Assembly (NCBI RefSeq): GCF_020379485.1
Contig: NC_063444.1
Location: 9,062,652-9,126,651 of the forward strand
Origin: Brassica napus
Lineage: Eukaryota > Streptophyta > Magnoliopsida > Brassicales > Brassicaceae
Direction of reading: 5' to 3'
Length of the DNA: 64,000 nt
Shown piece after piece: positions 34,075 through 45,471 of this stretch (position 1 is the first letter of the stretch; each line of letters begins with the position of its first letter). The notes under the pieces are model-generated. The model was given only the letters and a program-made list of their open reading frames with translations. It was not told where the DNA came from and did not search any database. The position numbers were made by a program, and so were the translations under genes.

Positions 34075-34620
34075 ACTACCAAAACCGCATCCAAAGTCAG
34101 CTTGCCACAAGAATAGAGATTTAACAATTATGAACAAATAGAGACTTAAAACTATTTTGAACAACCAAGAGAGCATACCAAAGTAGAAGCGGATGAATCT
34201 CTTATATGTATCACTGCATATTCCACACGCTGTTTCGAAAGTGGAGGCTTGAAAAAAGCCGCCTCCATTCGCTCTTCACAAGGCCCTTTCTGCATTAAAC
34301 ACAAAGGGAAAGTTCATCTCTACTGGTCTATTACACATATAAGTGAGGTTCTTAAATAAGTGCGCCTCTTTGTTGTATTGTTCAACTAGAAAAAAAAACA
34401 TTCTACATTATCTGGTGACCTGCATTAATTGATAGGAGGTAGCAGGTACTCGCACTATCAGAGGCAAACAGCCAGAATCAAAGCTTCACAAGCAGTACAG
34501 AGTGAAGTATTGAAAGAAACATAAAAGAAAAACCCAGTCATCTGAGTAACAGCTGATTCAATAAGTGGATCCATGGCTTTAGTCCCAGAGGATGAGCAGC
34601 CTCTGACCAGCTGAAAGAAA

Positions 34621-36518
34621 CTGTAATGGAAACAACTTAAAACATTAATAATGCCAATATAAAGTCATGATTTGCATAAACATAAACTGCTTTTAAGTTT
34701 TAACCTACTGCAAGAAAATGAAACTATTTGATTGAGTAGGGTCTTGTTCAAGTCAGAGAAAGTTAAAAAAAACTTTGACTTTGATGTCCACCAAACGAAT
34801 TTACATTTCAAATCGTGTATTAAACATAAGAGCATGGCAACGGGAATCATTAAGTGAGAGTACTTAGGAAAAAAATAATTAAATAATCAGTGGACCCCAC
34901 CAAAAGCTAAGGATTCAACCATTAAAATTCCTAAATAAAGACTCTTTCTTAGTGAATCTTTGCACTATTTGTGGGTCCCCACGACTACGTGGCGGCCCGT
35001 GAATGGTCATTTTTTTTTTTTTTTTTTTTTAAAATTCTAAAATATCCAAGATTAATCCGAAATGCCCTTGTCGCTAAGGACTCCAATGAGTCTCACCGTT
35101 GCGCATGCTCTAACAATCGTCCAAGTTTTTTTTATCTCTTGGCAATGAGAGTCAATATTCTAAATGTACAAATAAACCTTTGGATGCATATTATTTGCAA
35201 GGTGATTGTAACGGTTGCCTCTAACCTCATTTTGTTATTGTAGAAGTTTCTTCATGAAACTGCAAGAAAGAAAGAAAAAAAAAACAACTTTGATGGAGAT
35301 GTGTCCATGACATTCATGAAAGAGAGTTTAAGGTTGTTTTCATTAGACTTCATTTTGTTCACAACAAATTCATCTTCCAAGAGTTTCTCAGGCTACACAT
35401 CTAATAAGACTCATCCTTAAGAATTGTTGAGGTACGTGTACAAAAGGTTATGGAAACAAGGTTTTAGCAGTGAGCTTACAGATCCATTTGCTGAACCACC
35501 ATAGTAGATGGAAGGAAGCATTGGTCTAGCGGCTAACTAAGCATTTTCGCGACCTCCAACCTCCAACATTGTGCTTTAATCTTATAGATAATGTGCCAAA
35601 TTGTATGTTCTATGTGTAATTTTTTTTAGCGTTCTATATAGTTATGCTTAGCCGCTTAGGCACATCTGTGACTCGCTCACTAAAACAGTGAATAATAAAA
35701 AAATTAAAAAGAAAGACCGAATATTTCTCCCGCTACTCTTTAGCCTTTTACTTCTGAAAAGACTATGGAAAAAAGCAAACTATTATGTCTTTCTCGTGAA
35801 CCCAACAAAAGTAAAAAAATTAAAATATCATTTACCCTCTTTACGGAGTCCTTGTCGTTCTCGTCACTGTCTAGCAATTTTTCCCATCTTTGCTTTTGTT
35901 TTTAGCCTTCTTTGTTTGGTTCTTCGTAAACAGTTACAGTGACATTCAAAGTGTGACCCACAAAAAGTTTCTCACTGTCTCACTGGTTCACTCTACTGTG
36001 TTGTGAACCAAATCCAAAAAAAAAAAAAAAAAACTCAGTAGCAGTAGTGCATGAGCTAAAGAAACAAGACGATTCTGCTTCAAAGTTTTTGTCTTTCTTC
36101 TTCCTCAGCTCTGTCGGCATTTTCATTCCGGTAAGATAAAAATCCTTCCTTTTTTTTATATTCTCTCTTTGCTTTGAGGTTAGGATAGATCTCCGAATGG
36201 GACCACCCAACATTGAATTAAATTAGCTCATCTGTTCTATTTAATGTTTATTTCCAGCTGATTCCCTTCGGTTCAAGCTTGTCTCTTCTCTCTTTGCTAC
36301 TTGCATTTCGTTTGATTGGGGTAGATTTTTCTTCATTCTGTGTATTGATTTTTGCGCAAAGATTGAAACTTTCGCTTGTAACTTTGATGGTTTCTAACTT
36401 TGGTTCATTAACTTTTCTGTCAGATTGACGACTTGTGTTCCATGAATGTTCTGTGTTGGTAGGTTGTTGGGTTTCTGCAAAAAACTGTAGCTTTGAGGGA
36501 ACCTTTTTTAAGTCAAGG
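34621..36518. promoter_or_regulatory. upstream flank of pseudogene copy 4, and GHR1 5' region
   Basis: 34621-34725 is a remnant of the HEN1 intron 2 region; 34726-35540 is the duplicated HEN1 upstream flank with a MITE inside it. From about 35560 to 36518 is the GHR1 promoter and 5' UTR. A probable 5'-UTR intron has a good donor at 36131 (G|GTAAGA) and candidate acceptors TTTCCAG (ending 36257) and TCTGTCAG (ending 36423). Long homopolymers (T22 near 35012-35033, A17 near 36017-36033) may hinder sequencing. Confidence 0.5.
34830..35110. mobile_element. MITE, PIF/Harbinger-like (TAA duplication)
   Basis: 281 bp with terminal inverted repeats GAGCATGGCAACGG and, reading inward from the other end, GAGCATGCGCAACGG. 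TAA target duplications are at 34827-34829 and 35111-35113. The paralogous flank at about 25165-25200 lacks the element (CATTAACATCACACAATCG), giving an empty site. No ORF. Confidence 0.75.
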
Positions 36519-39500
36519 ATGAGGATTTTGTTACTACTTCTGTCCATGTTTTTCCTGTCTGCAATGGGGCAACTTCCTTCACAGGACATCATGGCACTGC
36601 TTGAATTCAAGAAAGGAATCAAACATGACCCTACAGGGTTTGTCCTCAACTCCTGGAACGATGAGTCCATCGACTTCAACGGCTGTCCTTCTTCCTGGAA
36701 CGGTATCGTCTGCAACGGTGGTAATGTAGCTGCTGTTGTTTTGGACAGTGTGGGTTTGTCTGCAGATGCTGATTTCAGTTTGTTCTCTAACTTGACAATG
36801 CTCGTCAAACTCTCCATGGCTAACAACTCCATTTCCGGTGTCTTACCAAGTAACTTAGGCGGTTTCAAAAGTCTCCAGTTCCTGGATTTGTCTGATAACC
36901 TCTTCTCTTCTTCGCTGCCTAAAGAGTTTGGTGGGTCAGTGAGCTTGAAGAATCTTTCTTTAGCTGGTAACAACTTCTCTGGTGAGGTTCCGGAGTCTAT
37001 GGGTGAGTTGGTTTCGCTTCAGTCGTTGGATATGAGCCGTAACTCCTTATCTGGACCTTTGCCAAAGTCCCTGACAAGGCTGAACGAGCTGCTTTACTTG
37101 AATCTGTCTTCTAACGGATTTACCGGGAAAATCCCAAAGGGCTTTGAGTTGATTTCGAGTCTTCAAGTGCTTGACTTGCATGCTAACTCGTTTGATGGTA
37201 ATCTTGACGGAGAGTTTTTCATTTTAACGAATGCGAGCTATGTGGATTTCAGTGGGAACAGATTGGTGACAACGTCTGGGAAGCTGGTGCCTGGTGTTTC
37301 TGAGAGCATCAATCACTTAAACCTCAGCCACAATCAGCTCGAAGGTTCGTTGACTAGTGGGTTTCAGTTGTTTCAGAACTTGAAAGTCTTGGATCTTAGC
37401 TACAACGAGTTATCCGGAGAGTTGCCTGGTTTTAATTATGTCTATGATCTTCAAGTGCTCAAGCTTAGCAACACCAGATTCTCAGGTTCACTTCCCAATA
37501 ACTTGTTGAAAGGTGACTCTTTGCTTTTAGCAACGCTGGATTTGAGTGGCAACAATCTCTCAGGTATGCTCTTAGCTAGAGAGTGGGGATTGTTATATAT
37601 TGGTGGCACCAAGAAAACTAAAAATCTAACTCTTTTTGTTTGTGTTGCAGGGGGAGTAAGTGATATCATGTCAACAACTCTTCACAGCCTTGATCTTTCT
37701 TCAAATTCACTCACAGGAGAGCTTCCTCTCTTGACTGGAAGCTGCGTCTTGCTTGATCTCTCAAACAACCAGTTTGAAGGAAACTTGACAAGATGGTCAA
37801 AATGGGAGAATGTTGAGTATCTTGATCTCAGCCAGAACCGTTTCACTGGGTCGTTTCCAGATGTCTCACCTCAGCTTCTCCGAGCAAATCATCTTAACCT
37901 TTCCTTCAATAAGCTCACAGGCTCACTTCCAGAACGGATCCCAACCCATTATCCGAAACTCCGTGTTCTCGATATAAGTTCCAACAGCTTGGAAGGGCCA
38001 CTCCCAAGTGCATTACTATCCATGCCCACCTTGGAAGAAATCCACCTTCAAAACAATGGGATGTTAGGTAACATAGGACCCCTCCTGCCTTCTTCTGGTT
38101 CCAGAATACGTCTTCTTGACCTCTCCCACAACCGGTTTGATGGTAATCTTCCTGGTGTTTTGGGAGCTTTGACCAGTCTCCAAGTGCTGAATCTCGCAGC
38201 AAATAGTTTGTCTGGATCTTTGCCAGACTCCATGGTCTCTCTAAGCTCACTAGACGTGTCCCAAAATCATTTCACTGGACCACTCCCCAGCAACTTATCT
38301 ACAAGTCTTATGGCCTTTAATGTTTCATACAACGATCTATCAGGGACTGTGCCAGAGAATCTGAGGAACTTCCCACCATCTTCCTTTTATCCTGGAAACA
38401 GCAAGCTCATCTTCCCTGCTGGATCCCTTGGTTCAAATGCATCAGAAGCTTCCAAGAGGAAGAAGCCAAGGAACTTACTTATTAAGGTTGTGATAATAGT
38501 TTCCTGCGCCGTTGCTCTTGTAATCCTCATCCTTGTGGCTATCCTCCTATTTTGCATCTGCAAATCAAGAAGACAGCAAGAGCGTTGTGGTGTCACAGGT
38601 AAAGATATTAATAGGACAATCCCCTCAGGCAGTGGAGGTAGTATGGTTATCTCTGCTGAGGATCTCGCCGCTTCAAGAAAAGGCTCCTCATCTCCAGATG
38701 AAAAGCTAGTAGCTGTTGCAACGGGCTTCTCTCCTTCAAAGACGAGTAATCTGTCATGGTCGTCACCTGGCTCAGGAGACTCATTCCCAGCTGATCAACA
38801 ACTAGCACGGCTTGATGTTAGGTCACCGGACAGACTTGTGGGAGAGCTGCAGTTTCTGGATGATTCTATCAAACTGACTCCAGAGGAGTTGTCTAGGGCA
38901 CCAGCTGAAGTACTGGGAAGAAGTAGCCACGGGACTTCTTACAAGGCAACGCTTGATAGAGGAGTGTTTCTAACCGTGAAGTGGCTAAGAGAAGGCGTTG
39001 CAAAGCAGAGAAAGGAGTTTGCTAAAGAAGTGAAGAAGTTTGCAAACATTAGACATCCTAATGTTGTGACACTACGAGGATACTATTGGGGTCCTACTCA
39101 ACACGAGAAGCTTATTCTTTCTGATTATATATCTCCTGGAAGCCTCGCTAGCTTCCTTTACGGTAACACTCCTTTCAATAAACTTCTCTATCACTATATT
39201 CATCAAACTTATTGTTCTTGTTTGGTTTCTAGATCGACCAGGGAAGAGAGGTCCTCCTTTAGCTTGGATCCAACGGCTAAAAGTTGCAGTAGATGTGGCA
39301 CGTGGTCTAAACTACCTCCATTTTGACAGAGCTGTCCCACATGGTAACCTCAAGGCGACAAACATACTCTTGGACGGAGCAGAGCTAAACGCGCGCGTTG
39401 CAGATTACTGCCTCCACCGTCTCATGACACAAGCAGGCACAGTGGAACAGATTGTAGACGCAGGCATCCTCGGTTACCGAGCTCCTGAGCTAGCTGCTTC

Positions 39501-39819
39501 GAGGAAACCGTTGCCTTCGTTCAAATCAGATGTCTATGCATTTGGTGTGATACTTCTTGAGATCTTAACAGGGAGATGTGCTGGAGATGTGATCACAGGT
39601 GAACACGAAGGTGTTGATCTGACGGATTGGGTTAGGTTACGTGTTGCTGAAGGTCGTGGTGCGGAATGCTTTGACTCGGTGTTGGCTCAGGAGATGGGAA
39701 GTGATCCTGTTACAGAGAAAGGCACGAAAGAAGTTCTTGGGATTGCCTTGAGGTGTATAAGATCGGTGTCTGAGAGACCTGGTATCAAGACCATTTATGA
39801 AGACCTGTCTTCGATTTAG
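36519..39819 (+). CDS. GHR1: GHR1-type leucine-rich-repeat receptor (pseudo)kinase (1047 aa)
   Basis: In Arabidopsis GHR1 acts at the guard-cell plasma membrane in ABA and H2O2 signalling leading to activation of the anion channel SLAC1. Exons 36519-37563, 37651-39162, 39233-39819, all GT-AG, giving 1047 residues (about 1053 in Arabidopsis). In order: signal peptide (MRILLLLLSMFFLSAMG), LRRNT start QDIMALLEFKKGIKHDPTG, about twenty LRRs, a transmembrane helix near 627-651 (IIVSCAVALVILILVAI) followed by the stop-transfer CKSRRQ, and a kinase-like domain (about 770-1047). The VAIK lysine is kept (K792), but the catalytic loop reads HGN (889-891) instead of HRD, and DFG reads DYC (910-912). It should thus act as a scaffold rather than a kinase. 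Start chosen because it opens the signal peptide; 84 bp of upstream frame are also open. Confidence 0.95.
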
Positions 39820-41991
39820 TAAGAATGTTTTTTTGTAGGTTGAGATTCCAATGGAGTTTGTTTCTCCTTTGTCAAGTGGTATGCTTTTGTTTCTGAAGAA
39901 GCATGTTCTTGGTTTAAGGTTTTGTGTTGTGTGTCTGCTTCTGTTAGTTTTTTTTTTTTCCTTTTGTAACATTTTTTAGCTGTAAAAAAATTGAAATCTG
40001 CTCATGTCTCATGAGTGAATGAAATTTTTAGTTTACCAGTTAGCTCTCTGTTCAGTTGCCTTGGAGTCAAGTTCATGGAAATTGTTGTTTTTGATCAAAA
40101 CCGGTTAAATTACAGACTAAACCAAATCAAATAGCCCATTAAACCGTTGTATTGGAAAATTAATATTTTTATTCCCACTTGGATTACTGTTGTCGCCGTG
40201 GACTATGCAGTGTCTTGTTTGATTTGAGGGGGAACATCAAAGACCTTGCAGTGCTCTACTTATAGATGAATTTGAGCAGAAGCTGTTGCAGAAGGTAATC
40301 GTTGAGGTTTTGCCTGAATGGTGCATGACAGATGATGAAAGACTGGTAGTGTCGATGAAATGGTTAGATTCAAAAGCTGAGGAAGATTTGTAGCCTGAGC
40401 AATTAGGTGAAGCTTTTTGCTAGAGTGCTATCTTTGATGTATGAATGTTCTTGAGCTTTTCTTTTTCTGAAACCATTGTGTTATAGGTCCTACAGACTGT
40501 TAACTGGATTAATAAAAAAAATTTAAAACACTTCTTCATTCATTTCATAAGATTGTATGTTGTAAAATTAATGCTTCAATAATTTACCTATACCAAATAA
40601 ATTCAGTACAATGTAGATCCTAATAAAATGAACAAATCCAAGTAATAAAGTGAGTTAAAATTTGTATTGCAAATACTTTTAAAAGTTTGTTGAAATTTCC
40701 AAAACACGAGTGTTTTGAAACGGACTGAGTAGGGGGACAACCCTGAGATTTATGGAGTTTGAACAATTATTGTTTTGGAATCAAATGTTCTATTCATTTT
40801 TATATTTTGGATGATTTATTTGATCAAACAATTGATGCATATTAATTGTTTAAAAATTGAGGAGCAAGCCGGATATTATGTTCTTCTGTGTGAAAATCCA
40901 TCGTGTGGAGAAATATGATACGCTAAAACATTTTCACATGTTGAAGACGTGATTCGACCACTTTCTTTCTTTCTATGGCCTACATGTCCGTAGCTATCCC
41001 AAGCTCAGATGTTTTTGTATTTGGCTCCTATAAGTCAAAATCCATATGCTAATTTTAAGGATGTATATTAGAATGGGAAGATCTATCAATAAAAATCGAT
41101 TGTTGACGTCGATCGCACTACATTGTTGATGTCGACTAAACAAAGCATTTGACAAGATTTTGGATTTTGGTGGAAATAAAATAACAAATGGACAAGAAAC
41201 ATTTTGTCAAGCGTATTGGATTTTTGTTATTAAAACCAACATATCTGAAGATGTTCAACGAAAAGAAAATCTAAACCATTTCTGATTTGACAAATTCTAA
41301 TTTTCAGTTTAAGATTTACAATTGCAGAAATTATATTATCTGTAATTTTCACAGTTTTGTCAACAAAATGTCTCTACAATTAAATACTGCCTCTCTTTTT
41401 TATCCTCATTATTAGTACTCTAAATTGTCATGCTTACCTAAGATATACGCATCCACCATAAACTATCAGTGTAGTGTTGTACATAATAAAAGATAAAAGA
41501 CTTAATAAAGATTGATTTACAAATTGATTGGTGATGGGAACTAAAGATTATGAGCATGTCAGAGTGTCGATTATGTTCGAGTGGTTCAGCAACATCCACG
41601 CATTGCCTTAGCGAAAAAGTTGCCCATATTATCATTAACCTTATCTTCCATCCTTCTTCTTTTTACATATATAGAAAAGGGAAATTGCATCTAGTAGCTA
41701 AGAAAAAAAACCAAAATTCACAAAATGACTAAAATCTCATTCTTTCTCCCTTTCTTTCTTCCTATCTCTCTCTTAAAAACTAATTTTAGTTTTTTTTTGG
41801 TTATTTCACAAATAACCCCTATAGAAAACAATTTTAAGTGTTTTCCAATGATGGTATTTAGAAATCATGAAGGGTTTAGGTTCTGAACTTTTTGGTTACA
41901 ACAAAAGAAATAGAAAATTTCATACAAGCATAAATAATTATAGCATTCAAATGCAAGTAGTATGATTCACTCAACTTACTGGGGGGGACCT
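39820..41991. other. GHR1 3' UTR and AT-rich intergenic region
   Basis: The GHR1 3' UTR probably ends near 40020-40060. The rest is AT-rich with no supported gene. One GGGAAATTGC motif at 41682 and a GAAACGGACTGAGTA motif at about 40716 look like single ends of MULE-type and Stowaway-type MITEs, without visible partners. The Arabidopsis genes I recall between GHR1 and bHLH162 (including PYRD) are not present. Confidence 0.6.
40241..40393 (+). pseudogene. short unrecognised coding-like fragment
   Basis: An open frame reads EFEQKLLQKVIVEVLPEWC then MTDDERLVVSMKWLDSKAEE and a TAG at 40391-40393. It has the composition of a real protein end but no start codon of its own, and I do not recognise the family. 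It may be a relict of a deleted neighbouring gene or a captured exon. Confidence 0.3.
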
Positions 41992-42201
41992 TAGTAACTT
42001 CAATAGAACAAAAGTTCAAAGTAATATTGGAATTTTCAGCATACCATGTTGAGAGTTAATGAATTTCTGTTTAAAGCTAATTATCGATGAATAGATTCAC
42101 TCATACTCTTAATTACAAGCTAACGTTGGTCTCTTCTTACTTCCAAAGTAACAAAATCGATCATATAACTATATGAATCGCAATATAGTAAGTCAAAAAT
42201 T

Positions 42202-43219
42202 TTATATATATATATATATATTTTTTTTTTTTGACATCGAATAGAAACTTTTAAAGACTACCTAGCAGTCCTTTGGCCAGCTTGAACTAGCCAATTCGGT
42301 GCAAAGCAGTTGACAAAAGGAAATCCAAATACACGTGATCTTCCACCTTTAGCGAGGGTGTCGGCACGGACATTCATCGATCTTGGAATATGAGATATAG
42401 AGAATTCTATAAAATCTGATGATAGGGCTTTTATTTCATCTAACTCCGGTGCCATTGCAGGCCAGTCCTCTTCCTTCTCTAGCAGCTTGATCAGTTGTTT
42501 GCAGTCAGACTCGAATCTCACCTCTCTGTGTCCTGTTTTCAGCAGTTCCTGCATAGCTTCTGCATGAAGAGGAGAAGCTATGTCACGAATATCGGTAGCA
42601 CCAAACAGAACCGGAGCTTCCTCATCGATCTGCACGAAGCCAAGCCCAGCTCTATCGTGGGCATTAGTCCAAGACGCATCTATTTGGCATTTCCATCGAG
42701 CTGTGTGTGTCGCTTGTACTGATCCATTTACAGAGCTTTGTTGCTCTTCCGTGTTCCTGGTGGTTTCCTCTGTGCTTTCTGCTTTCTTTACGGCGAGTTG
42801 CAGCGAATCCAATGGCGAAATATCCTTATCTTTAAAAATCTTCTCATTACGGGCTTTCCAAATATACCAAGCGATCTATGGGAATGAAGCCAGCACTTCT
42901 GGGTTCACTCCTCCTTTTTTGGCGCGAAATAGCAAGAAATCCAAATTTGAATATAAAGAATTACTCGGGAAAATCCCCGGAGGAGTTGGAATGGTAGAGA
43001 GAGCCCAGCGTTGTAGAGTAGGTGGGCATTCAAACAGTGTGTGATTAATCGTTTCACTTTCAGCACCACACCGAACGCATATACTTTCTCTAGAGCAGTA
43101 CCTCTCTTTTAGTTGTGTTGCTGTGTTTGAGCTTATATGGAGCTTTAATTTTCCAGATTGCTTTCTTAAGTCCTGTTGTGCTTGGTTCTGTTACTGAAAT
43201 TTTCCAGATTGCTTTCTTT
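42202..43219 (-). mobile_element. 5'-truncated LINE fragment
   Basis: Bounded by a 15-bp duplication AGTAAGTCAAAAATT (42187-42201 and 43220-43234). The poly(A) tail appears as T12 at 42221-42232 on the plus strand, preceded by (TA)n. Only the end of ORF2 is present. The empty counterpart is at about 46908-46922. At the truncated end TTTTCCAGATTGCTTTCTT occurs twice (about 43149 and 43201). Confidence 0.88.
42258..43080 (-). pseudogene. LINE ORF2 C-terminal remnant (zf-RVT and RNase H)
   Basis: The distal part (around 42880-43080) translates to a zinc-binding zf-RVT region (CGAESETINHTLFECPPTLQ). A frameshift near 42880 separates it from the RNase H-like domain in 42258-42812: WKCQIDASWTNAHDRAGLGF, HAEAMQELLKTGHREVRFES and SHIPRSMNVRADTLAKGGRS. 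The D, E, D residues of RNase H are readable. No endonuclease or RT is present. It differs from the LINE at 18868 and belongs to a different family. Confidence 0.85.
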
Positions 43220-43526
43220 AGTAAGTCAAAAATTATATTTAAAGACCATACTTTTTACTTTGTCTTGCTTTCGTTATATCTTCTATATCTGTATGCAACC
43301 TTTTGCCTTTTGGTATAGATACCTTTCCTTTACAAACCCTTTTTCACTAAACTGTTATTAGCACAAATTAATTATCATTAGACTGTTACAAACCCTTAGT
43401 AACTTCAGTAGAACAAAAGTTCAAAGTAATATTGGAATTTTCAGCATACCATGTTGAGAGTTAATGAATTTTTGTTTAAAGCTAATTATCGATGAATAGA
43501 TTCACTCATCTATACTATAATTTATG

Positions 43527-43740
43527 AAGTGATTTAGCTTATTTGTCATGATTTCCATGATTTTAGGTAATTTTGCTTATTTATCATGTTTTAATTAGGT
43601 TTAAGCTGAGTAATTATCTATAAATAGTTTTAAAGTGACTTAGCTTATTTGTCATGATTTCCATGATTCTAGGTAATTTTGCTTATTTGTCATGGTTTAA
43701 TTAGGTTTAAGTTAAGTCACTAATTTATAAATAGTTTTAT
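43527..43740. repeat. two-copy tandem repeat, about 105-bp unit
   Basis: Two adjacent copies, starting at about 43527 and 43632, share TAGCTTATTTGTCATGATTT and TTTAATTAGGTTTAAG. A third, weaker copy may trail from about 43825. It is AT-rich and non-coding. Confidence 0.75.
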
Positions 43741-44246
43741 TAATAGTTTTTAGCTGAGTCAATAGTTTATTAATTTAAATAATTCAACTATAAAATATGT
43801 AATTAGATATATAATTATTTTGATTTTGCTTATTTATCATGTAATTTATTAATTTTAATTTTTTTTTATTTATCATGTTCTCCATGATTTAAGTTAATTT
43901 TGCTAATTTGTCATGTTTTATTATGTTTTAGCTATTCATTAATTTATTATTAGTTTTTAACTGAGTCATTAATTTATTAATTTAAATAATACAACTATTT
44001 CAGGATTTGTAATTAGATAATTTTTTTTTAAAAAAATTGTAACTTTAACGAGTTATGATCAATTCTTATTATTCTATTTTAAAATCATATTTGTTACTGA
44101 ATAATTTTAAATCATATTCGTTACTAAATGTGGAACATAATCTATATTTTAATATAGTTTATAGCTTAATGATAGTCTAGATAATGTGTAAGTGATATTT
44201 ATCTTAGTCTAGGTCGTATTATAGTTATAGTAGTATGTAAATGCTA

Positions 44247-45471
44247 GGGGAAATTACATGTTTACAATTTTTCATATTTCCACTTTTCATTTTTACCACC
44301 ACTAAATGGACATTTTCAAAAATACCTTATTCATTAAGTGGCAAAAGATTCTTATGCACTTGTTCTTTATATATATAATAAATAAATATTTAAATAAATA
44401 ATAATCTAAAAAAATAAAAAATAATTTTTTTAAATTTTTTTTCGAATTATACTATTTCGAAATTCAAACCCTAAACCCTAAAACTCAACTCTAAACCCTA
44501 AACCGTCAATCCTAGACCCTATTTTTTTTGAAATACGAACCCTAAACCATCAATCTAAACCCTTTTTTTTTTGAAATACGAACCCTAAACCCTGAAACAT
44601 CAACTCTAAACCCTAAACTCCGAAACATCAACTCTAAACCCTAAACCCTAAACCTTCAACTCTAAACCCTAAAACATAAACTCTAAACCCTAAACCTCTT
44701 CAACTCTAAACCTTAAACCATCAACACTAAACCCTAAACTATCAACACTAAACCCTAAACCCTAAAAAATAAACTCTAAACCCTAAATCCTAAAAAATTA
44801 ACCCTAAACCCTAAAACATCAACTCTAAACCCTAAACCCTAAACCTTCAACTCTAAACCCTAAATCCTAAAACATCAACTCTAAACCCTAAACCCTAAAC
44901 CTTCAACTCTAAACCCTAAATCCTAAACCCTAAACCCTAAAACCCTAAAGTTGATGTTTTAGGGTTTTGATTTGAAGGTTTAGGGTTTTACGGTTTAGGG
45001 TTTACGTTTACGTTTAGGGTTTAAATTTGAAGGTTTTGGGTTTTAGGGTTCGAATTTCGGAAAAATATGGTTTAGGGTTTACGTTTAGGGTTTAGAGTTG
45101 ATGATTTAGGGTTTATATTTGAAGGTTTAAAGTTGATGTTTCGGGGTTTAGGGTTAGAGTTTATGTTTCATGGTTTAGGGTTTAGAGTTGATGATTTAAG
45201 GTTTAAAGTTGATGTTTTAAGTTTAGATTTATGGTTTAGGGTTTACGTTTAGGGTTTAGAGTTGATATTTTAGGGTTTAGATTTGAAGATTTAGGGTTTA
45301 GGGTTTAGAGTTGATGTTTTAAGTTTAGATTAGTTAGCCATATGTTTTTTTTTGTCAAAGTTTATTAAAAGGTTATAAATGTCTTTTACCATTCATTAAA
45401 GATGAGGGTAAAAGTGGTTAGTGTAAACATGAAAAGTGGTACTTTAAAAATGGTATTTTTGGCAATTTCCC
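44247..45471. mobile_element. Mutator-type MITE carrying inverted telomere-like arrays
   Basis: A perfect 9-bp target duplication TAAATGCTA is at 44238-44246 and 45472-45480. Ends are GGGGAAATTACATG and, from the other side inward, GGGAAATTGCCAA. The inverted similarity extends about 80 bp (ACTTTTCATTTTTACC against ACTTTTCATGTTTACAC). A 9-bp duplication with long terminal inverted repeats indicates the Mutator superfamily. There is no transposase; the interior is telomere-like repeat. Confidence 0.85.
44465..45330. repeat. interstitial telomere-like repeats in inverted orientation
   Basis: Degenerate CCCTAAA arrays (44465-44949) turn at about 44950 into TTTAGGG arrays (to 45330). Units of about 14-35 bp such as CATCAACTCTAAACCCTAAA recur. 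The two arms are complementary and could form a hairpin several hundred bases long. The variants and the setting inside a MITE rule out a chromosome end. Confidence 0.9.

Larger units (their letters stand above)
26256..34620 (-). pseudogene. HEN1 pseudogene, copy 4, with deletions and two transposon insertions
   Basis: Fragments of a HEN1 gene most like copy 1. Minus-strand order: exon 3 start (34588-34620); exon 5 end (34431-34587); exon 6 (34179-34290, EERMEAAFFKPPLSKQRVEY); exon 7 (34075-34095 plus 27035-27122, ISPKGLARAAK); exon 8 (26745-26829); and exon 9 (26603-26744 plus 26256-26320). Exons 1, 2, 4 and most of 3 and 5 are gone. Exon 7 is split by the gypsy element and exon 9 by the TRIM-like element. 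Neither dsRBD1 nor the EVIEH catalytic motif survives, so no functional product is possible. Read-through antisense or hairpin RNA homologous to HEN1 is conceivable but not shown. Confidence 0.9.

Noticed and set aside
34826..35113. Part of the GHR1 promoter with a functional poly-T element
   Set aside because: The segment has inverted ends and TAA duplications and is absent from the paralogous flank near 25165, so it is a MITE.
36248..36973. Minus-strand ORF of 241 codons over the GHR1 start
   Set aside because: Antisense to the GHR1 signal peptide and first LRRs; no family resemblance.
40680..40740. Stowaway MITE end GAAACGGACTGAGTA
   Set aside because: No matching CTCCCTCCGTTTC partner or TA pair within a few hundred bases.
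41679..41960. Second MULE-type MITE starting at GGGAAATTGC
   Set aside because: No opposite end or 9-bp duplication could be found.
44465..45330. A chromosome end or telomere fusion site
   Set aside because: The repeats are degenerate, inverted, and confined to a MITE with a perfect 9-bp duplication; normal genes lie on both sides.
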